NCBI GenBank assembly: GCA_008711295.1
Contig: VUYV01000498.1
Coordinates: forward strand, 104,937 to 168,936
Direction: 5' to 3'
From: Anarhynchus alexandrinus
Taxonomy: Eukaryota > Chordata > Aves > Charadriiformes > Charadriidae
Length of the DNA: 64,000 bases
Positions 1 through 10,220 of the stretch are shown one piece after another (positions within the stretch are counted from its first letter, which is position 1; every line of letters begins with the position of its first letter). Under the pieces are notes generated by a model that had not been told where the DNA came from, did not search any database, and was given only the letters and a program-made list of their open reading frames with translations. A program made the translations under genes and the position numbers.

Positions 1-117
1 CCCGCCCCCCCCCCCCCCCTCCCCGCTCCTCCCGCATCCCTGCTCGTCCCCTCCCGGCGCGGCCGCCCACCCACCGCGGCGGCGGGAGCGATGACAGCCA
101 GCGCCGGCGTGCAGCCG
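1..117 (+). promoter_or_regulatory. CpG-rich, C-rich promoter-like edge
   Basis: The first 90 bases are a poly-C tract followed by CpG-dense sequence with GC-box-like C-runs (CCCCTCCC, CGGCGCGGCC), and no TATA element is visible. This is the composition of a vertebrate CpG-island promoter or 5' UTR. It directly precedes an ATG and a splice donor, which supports a start of transcription on the + strand. The window begins here, so the upstream side cannot be judged. High GC is common across the whole window, so composition alone is weak evidence. Confidence 0.35.
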
Positions 118-123
118 GTGAGT
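91..123 (+). other. Candidate first coding exon end with GTGAGT donor
   Basis: An ATG at 91 has a purine at -3 and opens nine codons (MTASAGVQP). These run into a consensus splice donor, GTGAGT, at 118-123. This could be the start of a gene whose first intron extends rightward through the AT-rich islands. I do not recognise the peptide. The frame also stays open past the donor to about 534 because the DNA is GC-rich, so openness is not evidence of coding. No matching acceptor and second exon could be identified in the window. A chance GTGAGT is possible. Confidence 0.25.
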
Positions 124-734
124 CAGGCTGCCCGGGCTCCCCGGCGACTCTCCGGCTCCCTGCGAGCCCCGAGGGCTGCGGGGCTTCCCCGGCTGCTCCC
201 CGCAGAAGTTTCCCTTGGGGTGCCGTGGGCGCTGGGTCGCTGCCGGGGCCGGCGGGGAGAGCCGGGACGGGGTGTCCCTGGGTGGCGCGATGTGCGCCGG
301 CTCCGCAGACCCCCCGCCCCGGCACTTGCGGTGGGTGCTGTCTGCACAGGTGCTCCCCGCACACGTGGCAGGGCGTGCGGGGGCTCGCGGTGTCCGCAGG
401 GCAGAGCCGTGCCCGTGGCGGCGGCGGCTTTGGCCTCATCCTGCGCGGAGCGTGTTTCCCTCTTTGGCAGCGCGGATGGGGCTTCTCGTCCGAGCACGTT
501 GCGGTGCCTGGGGAGGGGGGCTGCGCTGGGGTGAAGTGACCCCACTGCCCTCCAGCAGCTCCCCTCTCCCTCCTCCTCCTCCTCCTCCTTCTGCTGTTTT
601 TTTCTCGGGGAACGGCTGCAGCGGGGCTGCGGCTGCGCTCCCGCGGCCGTCTGCGGGGAATGAGAGCGGAGGGGCTGTCAGAAGGGCCCCGGACCTCCCG
701 CTGCCCCCGGAGCAGCAGTCCCTGCCGTTCCCCA
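124..734. other. GC-rich non-coding stretch
   Basis: This is GC-rich sequence with overlapping open frames on both strands and none with a recognisable domain. It holds a short TCC-rich run near 563-591 and a T-run near 596-603. Nothing else is visible. Confidence 0.5.
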
Positions 735-800
735 CGGTGGTCTGTTGTCATGATTTGCTGTTATCTGTCTAATTAGAAAGTAAGCTCTCCTGGCGGGGAG
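735..800. promoter_or_regulatory. AT-richer island with homeodomain palindrome
   Basis: A short AT-richer block lies in GC-rich DNA. It contains a TTATCT GATA-type site at 761-766 and the palindrome TCTAATTAGA at 768-777, the core that paired-class and other Q50 homeodomains bind. It could be a small enhancer core near the putative promoter. Conservation is untested. Confidence 0.3.
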
Positions 801-1262
801 CTGGGCTGCTCTCTGGCTCCGCGTGCCGCGCGCGCCTGCGGTGCGGGAGAGATGAGGATACCTTAAGCGAGCGAAGGGGAGAGGGCTGATGGGCGAGTGG
901 TGATCAGCTCGCCTGCCCGGCATCGGGGCCGCGGGGGGGAGAGCTGCCCACCGCCGGCCGGCCGAGGGGAGGGGGCTGCTGGCGGCTGGGGACGGCTGGG
1001 CTCGGCGCTGCGTGGGGGGAGCGTGGGGCAGGGACCCCTCCCGGGGTGCTGCGTCGCTGCCCTGCTGCCGCCTGAGCAGGCGAAGGGGGTCTGGAGGCCG
1101 AGGCGCGCGTGGACGCAGCGGTGCCGCTCTCCGGACCCGCGCTGGCGTCCCCCGTGGCCGTGTCCTGCCGCGTGGCCGGCGCAGCCGGTCGGTTGGTCCT
1201 GCGCCAGGAGGAGCAGCGTAGCAGGGCGCTGGGTTTTGGGGTCTCCGGCAGGGCTGTTGGAA
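801..1262. other. GC-rich non-coding stretch
   Basis: CpG-rich sequence. Frames are open on both strands, but none has splice-site support or a known domain. I see nothing specific. Confidence 0.45.
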
Positions 1263-1263
1263 A

Positions 1264-1378
1264 TCGCAGAATCATGGAATGGTTGGGGTTGGAAGGGACA
1301 TGGAAGATCATCTCGTTCCACCCCCCTGCCCTGGGCAGGGACACCTCCCACCAGCCCAGGTTGCTCCTCGTGGACGCC
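1264..1378 (-). mobile_element. CR1 LINE 3' end fragment, minus strand
   Basis: Read on the minus strand this is the 3' terminus of an avian CR1 retrotransposon. On the + strand it begins with CAGAATCATGGAATGGTT, continues through GGGTTGGAAGGGACATGG and the TCTCGTTCCACCCCCCTGCC block, and then reaches CTGGGCAGGGACACC. Similarity fades near the AGGTTGCTCC motif around 1360-1378, so the copy is 5'-truncated to about 115 bp, typical of CR1. No target-site duplication is obvious, as expected for CR1. Confidence 0.9.
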
Positions 1379-1904
1379 GTTGGCTTGGTGCGTGGGTGCC
1401 CGGCTGTGGCCGTGACCGGGACCTCCGCAGAGCGTGTGCTCTTGAAGGGCTTTGCTCTTCCCGCAGCGATGTGCTCTGTGCATGAGGAGACTCTCGTTGC
1501 AGCCCTCGAAGCCCGTAGATGCTCTTTTGCGCCTGAGCTTACGCCGCGCCAGGGGAGCCGCGGGGGTAGGGGGGTGCTGCAGACCGTGACCCAGGTCAGA
1601 ACTTGAGGACCACCGGTTCCCTTCTGCTTGAGCCCCGCTGCGAAGTGGTGACGGTCTCGTGCGTGTCTGGGGTTGCATTTAACCTGAGACATGATTTAGA
1701 GATTGGGGTGTATGGTGGGGTTTGGGCAGATGGGCTTTGGGGGCATCCTGGTCCTCTCCCGTCCTCTGGATCTGCTGCCCAGACCCCGAGGAGCAGCCGG
1801 GGGGTTGCAGGGGGGTTTCTTCCCGAAGGGGTCCGAGCAGACCCCTGCCCTGCTGCCCGGGGCCCGTGGGAAGGTGAGGCGGGCGCTGCCACCTCTCCCT
1901 AACG
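1379..1904. other. GC-rich non-coding stretch
   Basis: Mixed GC-rich sequence downstream of the CR1 fragment. A moderately AT-rich part at 1665-1720 has no clear motif cluster. No gene is supported. Confidence 0.45.
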
Positions 1905-2190
1905 CGCCGTTCATTTAATGTCTCGTCTAGGAGCCTTTCACTTCAGGATAAATGGCCCTTCCACCCCGAGCCCGTGAGAGCTACTCTGACGTTTTGCTGC
2001 TGAGTAGACGTGGGCAGGGGAGAGTCGGGTGTTAGATCGGGCGATAGGCAAGAGAAGCAATCTCTGGGAGGCCATCAATTTGGATTAAGCTTTGTGGACT
2101 GGGATGGAGGGTAATCACCATCCTTCATTTCGGAGAGGTAAGAAACAAGTCAGCTTCTTTATGGATCGTTATAGCTGCAGCAAGAATTGC
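1905..2190. promoter_or_regulatory. Candidate regulatory AT-rich island
   Basis: This is about 280 bp of lower GC content than the flanks. It contains a K50-type homeodomain site GGATTA at 2092-2097 inside CAATTTGGATTAAGC, followed by CTTTGTGG, which resembles a SOX/TCF site. It has no long frame. A candidate enhancer, judged by composition and site content only. Confidence 0.3.
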
Positions 2191-3100
2191 TTCCACCCCG
2201 GCCGTGGGCGCGCATCCCCGCCGGGCCGGAGCTGATGGAGGAGAGGGCGTAAAGCCGGAGGAGCGAGCCGGCTGCGGCAGAGCACGCCGGGGCAAACGCG
2301 GCTGTGGAGGTGCGAGCCGGGCTCCGGCCTCGCCGCGGAGCGGGTGCCACCGCCGCCGCTTTCCTCCCCGGCCGGGGCGACCCTTCCCGGGGGGCTGCTC
2401 CCTCCCACGCTGCCGCGGCCGCCGGGTGCTGGAGCCGGGGGAGGCGAGGTGGGCGGTGGGCGCCTGGGCTGGCGGGAGCCGATGGGGGGTTTGCACCCCT
2501 CTGCTCCCCGGGGAGCCCGGGTCTGGTCCTGCCCCAGGGGTGGGATCCCGTCCGCTGCCCCTGCAGCGCCTCCAGCCCCGTCGGGGCGTCCTCCGGCCGT
2601 GTCCGCCGGCGGAGACTCCCCATGGGTGTTGGAGCGGCTCTTCGACCGGAGCTCAGCGCCCGCCCGCTGCCACGGCACCGCGGCGGGAGGGGGGACCGGC
2701 CGCTGCCCCGCTCTGTTCCCGCAGCATCCCCCACTCCCGAGCCCTGCGATGGAGGAGCTGCAGAGCATCTCCCCGGGCCCTGCTGACAGCAGCGCTCGCC
2801 AGGCATCCTCCTCCTCCTGCCGCCCGCGCACGCCCACGCGCAGCCAGCGATAAAAGGCTCAGCCCCGTAAACAAGGGGGAGAGGAGGAGTGATGAAATGG
2901 AAATGGGGCAGCGGTCTGAGGCGGGGGAGCGCGGGTGTGAAGCCTGAACCAGCCGAGCTGAGCTGAGCTGGTGGGGCTGGTGCAGCTGGTGCGCTGCCTG
3001 CTGCCTGCCTGCTGCCTGCCTGCTGCCTGCGGCCGCCGTGGGGAGAGTGGGGAGATGCTGGCGGGCCGGCAGGGAGGAGAAATCCGTTTTGGACTCGCCG
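2191..3100. other. GC-rich non-coding stretch with TATA-like site
   Basis: Strongly CpG-rich sequence. A TATA-like GATAAAAGGC lies near 2849. A CTGC/CCTG-rich simple stretch lies at about 2994-3030. Open frames exceed 200 codons on both strands at once, which marks them as compositional. There is no splice or domain support for a gene. Confidence 0.4.
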
Positions 3101-3114
3101 AGCGGAAGGCCTCT

Positions 3115-3425
3115 CTTCTCTTTTGTTTGTACTTTTTTTTTTTCTTTTTTTTTTTTTTTTATATCCGAGTGCTTCATTTTCCAGAAGCTGTCATTTTACA
3201 TAAACCTCTCAGCGAGGTACATCCATTCCCACTGCCAAAATCTCCATATCAAACACTTGTAACATGCCGCTGAACTGACAGCCCTGACTATACACGCTCC
3301 GTGGCTTTACAAAGGGATGCTGCGTCGGTGAAGGATATAAATACACGCATTGAAATGACACGCAGCGCGCTCGCTCTCCAGCTCGCTCTCCCCTGCTCTC
3401 TTGCTGCCCAGTTAAAATTGATCTG
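3115..3425. promoter_or_regulatory. AT-rich island with long T-tract and TATA-like motif
   Basis: It starts with a long interrupted T-run (about 3131-3160). Balanced-composition sequence follows, containing GGATATAAATACACG near 3333, which is TATA-box like. The block stands out sharply from its CpG-rich flanks. The T-run could be the reverse of a poly-A tail, but no retroposed element could be recognised beside it. It could be a regulatory element or an unannotated promoter. Confidence 0.3.
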
Positions 3426-3813
3426 CAGCCTCGGCACAGGCGCCCGCAGCCCTCCCGGCTGCACCGCTGCGCCCGCCCGGCGCTGCTGTGGGCGGAGGGG
3501 ATGCGGGGCGGGCATGCGGCACAGCGCGCTGCTGCGGCGGGCACGGGGTTTGGGTGCTGCATGCACCCCGGGGAGCGCGGGAGGCAGGAGCCTGTGGGCA
3601 GCGACGCTGCAGCCCGTGTGCATGGAAGGCTTTGCTGCTGCGGTGCCTCGGAGCTGCGCAGGGGTGAAGCGGCCTTGGCGCCGCCCGGGCAGCAGGCAGA
3701 GGGATGCAGGATGCAGGTGGGATGCCTGTGCACAGGGGAGGGGGCCACAGCACCAGTGCGAAGCGTGCTGGAGTGGAAAGGGCTCCTCCGTCCCGGCAAA
3801 GCACCCGAGTTTG

Positions 3814-3835
3814 CCTTTTTTTTTAAAAAAAAAGG
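3814..3835. repeat. Perfect T9/A9 palindrome
   Basis: CC, nine T, nine A, GG form a 22-bp perfect inverted repeat with no loop (T at 3816-3824, A at 3825-3833). Such tracts are flexible and slippage-prone. No function is claimed. Confidence 0.8.
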
Positions 3836-4180
3836 GGAGCTGATGCAAAGGCACACTGAGAGCCCTGCCCCCAGCGCTGGTACTGCACTTGCAGCCGCTG
3901 CGGGGTCAGCAGCCCCTGCGCAGGCTGCACCCCGGGGGTCCTTTTCCAGCCTGGATGTGGCTCTGTCGGCACCTTCTGCCTCGCGGCAGCTGCGGGTCGG
4001 AGCGCGGCCCTGCATCGCTCTGCTGCGGGCTGCGGTTATGAGCACAGACCGTTGCTCTGGGACGTGGCTCTGAGCCCCCTCGTTCGGCGAGCGGCGGCTC
4101 CGCTGCGGTCGGGGTCCCTGTGCCGGTGGGGTGCGGAGGGGCGAGCGGCTGCCGCGGCCCCGGGGTGACCCACACAGCCG
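3836..4180. other. GC-rich non-coding stretch
   Basis: GC-rich sequence. A 355-codon minus-strand frame spanning 3209-4276 crosses both the AT-rich island and the palindrome and has no recognisable domain, so it is rejected as a gene. Confidence 0.45.
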
Positions 4181-4189
4181 GTGACTGAG

Positions 4190-4415
4190 GAGGAGTCGGG
4201 GCTGCTTGGCTTGAAACTCTCTCTTTGCCTCAAATCCCGTTTTAATGGGAATACGGGTACAGAGGGAGTTAAGCAATCAACCGCTTTCTTTTCGAAGGAA
4301 ATTCTTTTCTTCTGGATGAAACTCAAATCCAACCCCAAATCTCTATTTCTTTGCAAAGGAGAAGGAAGGAAATGCAAAATGCGCTCCCCATCCCCCAGAG
4401 TCTATCAGTCTCGCA
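4190..4415. promoter_or_regulatory. Candidate regulatory AT-rich island
   Basis: About 220 bp of AT-richer sequence around TTTTAATGGG, TTAAGCAATC and CTCAAATCC motifs, flanked by CpG-rich DNA. No coding signature. Listed as a candidate conserved noncoding element from composition only. Confidence 0.25.
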
Positions 4416-5385
4416 GCTGATGAGCAGAGCATTCCTGCTCTTCCCGGGATTCCCTCCATCCTCTTCACCAAGAAGCCGCCGCCGTTGCCGACGGTGTCGT
4501 AGCCGCGTGGTGCCGGGGCGGCCGTCGGCACCGCGGGGCTGTTCCCCGGGGTGGGATGTGGCTCTCCGGGGCGCAGCGGGATGCTGGTCCGGGGCGCAGC
4601 GGGATGCTGGAGCAGGTAGCAGGGGAGTGGGCTCTGCTGGAGGGCTGAGAGCTCCCGCGGTCCCTCACCCCCTCCCTGGGGCTGTCTCGTTCCTTCTGGA
4701 CCTGCCGTGGGGGTCTCGGGGCCGGCGCAGACCCCACGGGGCTCGTGGCCACGGGCCAGCGCCAGCCCGGGCTGGGGGGCTGCGGGTCGGGGAAGGGCAG
4801 CAGTGACAGTCAGAGGTGTGGGCACGGTGCTGCGGGGAGATGGGGGCTGCGTGCTTGGGGAAGCGGCGCCTGAAATCCCAGCGAGCGGCGGCAGTGGCTG
4901 CGGTTCTCTGGGTTCCCTCCTCCTGTAGGAACCCGTGTCCTCCACCAGCAGCCAAAAACAGATGGAGACCAACTGTGCCGGGGCTGTGCCTGTGGGGTCT
5001 GTGCGCCAGCCAGGACCCATCCCCACACGTGGCACCTCGTGGGGCATCCCACGACGGAGCGGCGCTGGCGGGCACCGCCTGCACCCCCTCACCCACTGCG
5101 TTAACGACCCGCGCTCCATCGCAGCCCCTCAGCAGGGTTGGGGTGAGCCCCCCCGCGCTGCGGCTGCTGCCGGTGCCTCATTGAACACCGCGCAGGGGCA
5201 GAGCAGCTCCGTCCTTCCTCCGGCCCCGCTGCCGGAGCAAACCGGGAGCAAAACTCGTTGGGACGCGAGGCTGGCCGGGCTCCGCGGGCTGCGCTCGCTG
5301 CCTTACGTGGCTGCGTCGCCCCATCCGTCCCTCCGTTACCAGCGGAGCGCGCCGGGCGGTGCCGTGGGCAGAGCGCGTACCCCGT
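4416..5385. other. GC-rich non-coding stretch
   Basis: CpG-rich sequence with a roughly 27-bp direct duplication at about 4568-4613 (CGGGGCGCAGCGGGATGCTGG twice). An acceptor-like CTCCTCCTGTAG ends at 4929 and precedes an open frame, but no consensus donor follows and the peptide is unrecognised. No gene is called. Confidence 0.4.
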
Positions 5386-5389
5386 CATT

Positions 5390-5545
5390 TGTAGTGCTGC
5401 GCTTGGAGGTTTCTGCTGCTCTTACAGACAGGAACCTTGACGTGGGAAATATGAGAGTTATTTTTTTTAATGTAGTACCGTTAAAATGGTTTTTAATTGA
5501 GTTCACTTCTGCAAGTTCGATGATAAATTTTTAAGCACCTCCACT
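5390..5545. promoter_or_regulatory. Candidate regulatory AT-rich island
   Basis: An AT-rich block with TTTTTTTTAATG and GTTTTTAATTGAGTTC, including an AATTGA homeodomain-type core. It ends at a sharp return to GC-rich sequence. Candidate enhancer only. Confidence 0.3.
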
Positions 5546-6326
5546 TGGAGAGACAGGTCCGCGCTCGGCTCCTCCGCTTCTCGCCTGAGAGAAGCTCCAG
5601 GACCTGAAGTGTCTCTCTACTGCCGCTGTCTCCGTCCTCAGAAGTCCTCCGAGGTCTGTGTCCCCCAGCTGAGGGGAAGTTTGGCACGTGCGCAGGGGAG
5701 GTGTGCGTGTCCCCAAAGCTGCCGCAGCTCTGCTGCCCGGGGGATGCGGGGATGCTCTGGGCCGGGTCCCCGGAGACCTGAGCTTGGCCGGGGCTGCGGG
5801 GGGGTCGCGTTGGCTCCCAGCCGGGGGAAGGAGCGCGGGGGCCGACACGGAGCGAGCGCCCGGGGCTGCGTCGCTCCAGCCGCGTGTGGGGAGGGCGCGC
5901 TTGCAGGCGGGCACGTCGGGGCGCCCAGGCGGGGCGGTGGGTGGGAAGGCTCCGCTCTGCCTTGCGCCTGCAGCTCCTTCCAGCCGGGAGGAATCGGCCT
6001 TTCCCGAGGACCCGGGAGCGATCTGCTGCCGCCGCGGGTCCGTGGGGAGGAGCAGCCCCCCCCGGCCGGGGAGCTGTGCAGGGCGAGGGCAGCAGCGGTG
6101 CAAGCTGCGATGCCATCTGCCGCCCTCGCTGGCAGATCGGCACAGACCTCACGTCCCCAAACCATTCTCTTTAGAGGAGAGAAGTGCACCCGGCTGGCAG
6201 CGCTCCTGGGAGCCCGGGCAGCCCTGACGTGCCGGGGCTGGCAGCTGCCGGGGTTGTACCGTCCCCGGGGGGCTCTCGCGCGCACTGGGTGCCCGCGGGG
6301 GCGGTCCCCACGGCTGAGGGTTGGGA
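5546..6326. other. GC-rich non-coding stretch
   Basis: Very CpG-rich DNA with overlapping frames on both strands (up to 294 codons). No domain, no consistent splice signals. Nothing further is visible. Confidence 0.45.
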
Positions 6327-6454
6327 TGCCCTTTTCCCACCTTGGAGGGAACCATCCAGGTTTGGCCCCAGGCTCCTGCGCCTGGCTCAGCCCGCAGCCC
6401 CCCGTTGGTCCCGAGGGAGCGGTGACCGCTCATCCCGGCGCTGGGGGTCAGCCC
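6327..6454. repeat. 128-bp segment duplicated exactly at 10712-10839
   Basis: This 128-bp stretch (starting TGCCCTTTTCCCACC, ending GGGGGTCAGCCC) recurs base for base 4,385 bp downstream. Here it continues smoothly into unique sequence on both sides, so this is likely the true locus. The other copy is bracketed by single Ns. Confidence 0.95.
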
Positions 6455-7370
6455 AGATGGGACGGGCGCACGGCTGGGCTCACGGCGTGCTGATGTGTGG
6501 ATATTTGGGGAGGGCACAGCTGTAAAACCGGAGAGGGCCACTGCTGGGAAGGGGCTCGGCTGGAGGGAGCGGGTCCGGCTCCGCGCTTGCTGCGGGGCAC
6601 TGGTACGGCGCTGCTCCGCTGGTGGGGAGATTCCCGGTTTCTCATCTCCCAGGCCGGGCCGGCGGTGTGCGCACGGCGAGGAGGCGGCCAGCCTGCGGCG
6701 GGAGCGAACGGAGCACAGAGCGCTGCCTGGTTTGAGGTGGGACCCCTTCCACCCACGGCTGCGCTGTGGGGCTGGGTGCCTGTGGCCGTCGGAGCCCCGC
6801 GGGGTGCTGTAGGTGCGGAGGGGTTTGGGTGAGATGAGCACCCGACCCCAGAGCCGCTCCTGCCCATCGCCCCCCTCCCTCAGCACCCCCGGCCCCGCTC
6901 CCCTCTCCTCGCCGCTGCAGTGCACGGGCGGCTGTCGGGTCCGCGCGGTGGGCGGCTGTCGGGTCCGCGCGGTGGGCGGCTGCGGGACGGCGCACGCTGG
7001 GTTTGCCCATCTGTGGGTGGGGAAGGGGCTGGGGGGGGGCTGTGGGTAACGGGCTCAGCCGGAGCATCGCCCTTGGCTCCATCCCCTCGCGGGAGGCGGG
7101 GGGTGGCAGCGCGGGCAGGCGGTGCCTCTCACCGCTGATGCCGGTACCCGCTCTTGGTTAGGTGCCCGCCGTCCCGCTGGCAGCGGCAGCTGCTGCCACC
7201 GAGCCCGGCCGGGATCGCCCCCGGTGCCAGCTGCCTCGGGGCTGCCGGCCCTCTGCGTCCGGAGGCTGTTCCCTCCCGGGCGCCTGCGGCACGGCCGGAG
7301 CGCTGCCGTGGGGAGGGGGCGGCTGGAGCGGGGCAGAGGGGGGCGGTGGGGCTGTGGATCCCGCGGTGAG
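6455..7370. other. GC-rich non-coding stretch with a 23-24 bp tandem repeat
   Basis: CpG-rich. At about 6928-6982 a 23-24 bp unit (GGGCGGCTGTCGGGTCCGCG) occurs about 2.5 times. No gene is supported. Confidence 0.45.
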
Positions 7371-7374
7371 CGAT

Positions 7375-7690
7375 GGAGGGAAGATGGTCTCTGCAGGCAA
7401 AGTTCACGAACGTTCATCACTGGTGATGGGAAGTTTTTGTACGTGCTGATTAACTGCCTCCCTCTGACGTGACATGGCGAGATAAAATATGAGCGACTGC
7501 ATTCTTTGACTTAAAACTTAATTAAAACTATATATCAAAAACGTAAGACCCTAGGCTTAATAAAACCTGATAAAATTATACTAATACACTTCAATTTCAA
7601 TCCAAGGCTCCCTGATGGAAGAGCGTGAGAGGCTGAACCCATAACTAGATTAGAAACACCTCCTATGCAATATTTATGGTGCTGTCCTGC
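7375..7690. promoter_or_regulatory. Strong AT-rich island, candidate conserved noncoding element
   Basis: This is about 315 bp of markedly AT-rich DNA. Its sites include a CRE-like TGACGTGA at 7465-7472, CTTAATTAAAACT (homeodomain core), AATAAA at 7559-7564 and GCAATATTTATGG near 7666. No long open frame crosses it on either strand, unlike the flanks. It is one of the clearest compositional islands in the window and fits an ancient enhancer. The dispersed A/T content also resembles animal mitochondrial DNA, but I could not match a mitochondrial gene, so a nuclear mitochondrial insertion is not called. Confidence 0.45.
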
Positions 7691-8488
7691 TTGAGATGCA
7701 TGGCCTCCGAGGAAGACTCTGGCACCGTGATGAAGAGGAGTTGTCAGCCCAGCTTACGTGTAAATAGGAGAGGGGGCGGGATGGTGCGGGCGCGCTCCCG
7801 GCAGGGGGAGGGCGACGCTGGGGCTGCGCTGACCCCGGAGGACGCGCTCAAGGATGTAGGGATGCTGCGCCCCCCGCCGTGCCCTGGGGATGCCTCGGCA
7901 CCCCAGTCCTGCCCGCCGTCCCCGGCCGCATCGCCGCTGGTGCGTTTGTCGGGGCGGGGGGAGAGGCTGTGAGCTCCGGCGGGTGCGTTCTGCCCGCGGG
8001 CTCCTGACAGCTGCCGAGAGCTGTTGGCCAGTTTGCCGTTACGGGGTGATTTATGGAGCGAGATGCTGCACGTTGGGTGAGAGGCTTAGAGCCAGAGCCC
8101 TGCCGCGAGGAGCGGGGTGGAGAAAAACCATCCTGGGAGTGTGGCCGTCCCGGCGGGGAGGGCGGCTGTCGAGCTGCCGGGGGGAAGGGGGGGTGATTTC
8201 GGGGTGGAGGTGCCCCTCCGCTGCCTCCCCTCCAGGCAGAGATCAGCAGGAGCGCCCGGTCCCCCCCGCGCCGCCCCCGCGCAGGATCCCGCAGCACAGC
8301 CCGGAGAATCCCTGCCGCTGCCAGTGCTCGCTCAGCCCTTCCCCGCTGGCCCCGGGTCCCCAGAATTTCACTTTCCGGCAGAAATGTCCCCAGTTCGTGT
8401 CTGCAGAGGGGTCTGTGCCTGGGGCAGGTGTCACCCGGGGGCGTTTGGTGGGGTTTGGGGTTACCGGCGCGGCTCAGCCGGCTGCGGT
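7691..8488. other. GC-rich non-coding stretch
   Basis: GC-rich with some AT-richer sequence near 8030-8070 (GTTACGGGGTGATTTATGG). No gene or repeat is recognised. Confidence 0.45.
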
Positions 8489-8626
8489 GCCACCATGCCG
8501 CGGCGAGGCGGGAAGCAGCTCTGGCAGACTGCTAATGTGGAGCATAAATCGTGGTGGAGACAGGGTAGGTCAGAGGAGGGAGGCAGGACCAGTAAAGCAT
8601 TGCGGTCAATGAGACTCCGTCCTTAG
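8489..8626 (+). other. Small ORF with perfect Kozak start, unrecognised
   Basis: GCCACCATG at 8489-8497 is a perfect Kozak context. The frame gives a 43-residue basic peptide beginning MPRRGGKQLWQTANVEHKSW and ends at 8626. A donor-like GTAGGT lies at 8565-8570 inside the frame. It may be a short coding exon, an upstream ORF or chance. Composition from 8525 on is lower in GC than the flanks, which could also mark a regulatory element. I do not recognise the peptide. Confidence 0.2.
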
Positions 8627-8649
8627 AGGAGAAACCGGGGTGTAATTAC

Positions 8650-9590
8650 AGAGAGAAGGGAAAACACGCGGCGATGCTCTCCGGGGACGGGCGGCCGTGG
8701 GAGCACTGCCCCGCTCCTGCCCCGCTGCCCCCCAGGACGCCCCGTGCTGTGGGCTCCGGCGCCCTTCCCTGCCGCACCGGCTAACGCTGCCCCTGTGTCC
8801 CTCGCCGCCAGCCCCTCCCCCGCTCCAGAGGGCTTTTGGGGGCCACGTCCCCTTTCTGATGTGTTTGGGGCAGCGTGGAGCAGCGCGCTCTCGGGGTCTG
8901 CAGCGCTTTGCAGCCGGTGTTTGGGGCAGGGGTGTTCCTGCTGCCTTCGGTTCCTTGGGTTGCGCCAAAACCCATCGGCACAGCCCGGTTCTGCCTTGGC
9001 CAAGGCTGATGCAGAGCCGGTGCCGGGATGGGATGCTCAGCATGGAGGGTCCGCGGTGCACAGGGGGGGCAGAGCCCTCTGTTTGGGGGTGCAGCCACGG
9101 GCTGGGGGGCTGCCGGGATCCGGCGCTGCCGGAGGGCTCTCCTTCCCCGGGCTGTGCCCGGGGGCTGTGGCCGCGGCTGGCCCCGCCATTCCCCCCTCTC
9201 CTCTCCCTTCCAGGTGACCGGGCGCGTGTCTTCAGGGAGCGCTGATGTGCGTGCGTGCTTTTCCAAGGCAGCGGCAAGCCTGCAGCGAGCGGCCTGGCCT
9301 GACCCCGGCGCTGGAGGGGGGGCGGCGCGGGCGCCAGGCTGTTGGGGACCTGGTGGGCAGCAGCATCGCCTCTGCCGGCCACAAGGTCCCCATCCCCTTG
9401 CCCCCTCCCCAGAGCCCCCAAGAGCTTGGGGAGTAGAGTTGGGGTAGAGCAAAAGGAGGAGGGACAGGTGACTGCAAATCACTGCCCATCGCTGCCCACC
9501 CCGCTGCCCTCCTTCCCCGGGCTTTGCCCCTGGCGCGCTCCCTCCGCCGTCCCTCTCCCCGGCCCCGCGCGGGGACGGCGGTGCGCGGTG
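8650..9590. other. GC-rich non-coding stretch
   Basis: CpG-rich sequence with long overlapping frames on both strands. No domain, splice pair or repeat is recognised. Confidence 0.45.
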
Positions 9591-9594
9591 CTCC

Positions 9595-9830
9595 GTGGAG
9601 CTGTATTTTCAGAGACTGCGGGGGATGTCGTGTGTGTAAAATTAGCACTGCCTTGTTAGTCCTTTTCAGGCTAATTCGGAGTGAAATGCTTTAGCAGCGG
9701 TGGGCTGATTCTATCAGGAGAACAAGAACTAATTAAATTCACTCTGACCATCAAGCAGTAAATTATTTATACCCAGACAGATGCAATCTAATCTGTAGCA
9801 TCCAGCCCCACTGAACTCGCATCCTCCTCG
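9595..9830. promoter_or_regulatory. AT-rich island, candidate enhancer
   Basis: A 235-bp island with several homeodomain cores (AAAATTAGC near 9640, GCTAATTCGG near 9670, ACTAATTAAATTC near 9728) and TAAATTATTTATACC near 9759. Site density and sharp composition edges suggest a conserved noncoding element. No open frame of note crosses its core. Confidence 0.4.
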
Positions 9831-10181
9831 GTTTGGGGTGAGGGGCAGATGAAATGCGCAGGGGGGAAGGGGGGGCGGCAGGAGGGCTGGGGGGGCACAG
9901 CGAGGGCAGCCAGGGAAGGCAGAGCCGTTTTCCCCACCGGCACTGGCGCTGCGGCGGGACCCCTCTGCCGACACCGCGGCCGCTGGCCCTGCGTGGGGAG
10001 CTGTGGGGCTGCGGGGGGCTGCAGGGCTGTGGGGGGCTGCGGGACCGGGACCGGGGGGAGCAGCTGGAATAAGAACCAGGGTGTCCCCCAGCAGCTGCCT
10101 GTGTTCACCCATGCCGGGGGGCCGGCGTCAGACCCCTGCCCTTGGCCAGCGAGGTGGCAGGGCGGTGGGGAGGTATGGGAG

Positions 10182-10220
10182 TCCTCCTCCTCCTCCTCCT
10201 CCTCCTCCTCCTCCTCCTCC
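10182..10220 (+). repeat. (TCC)13 microsatellite
   Basis: Thirteen perfect TCC units. The Ser, Leu and Glu runs in frames across it are artefacts of the repeat. Confidence 0.98.

Noticed and set aside
3129..3160. Long T-run as a retroposon tail in reverse
   Set aside because: No SINE, LINE or processed pseudogene body could be recognised next to it.
4918..5534. Acceptor-like CTCCTCCTGTAG followed by a long open frame
   Set aside because: No matching donor, no recognised peptide, and the frame runs into an AT-rich island.
7500..7620. Nuclear copy of mitochondrial DNA
   Set aside because: The A/T-rich composition is suggestive, but no mitochondrial gene or tRNA could be matched by eye.
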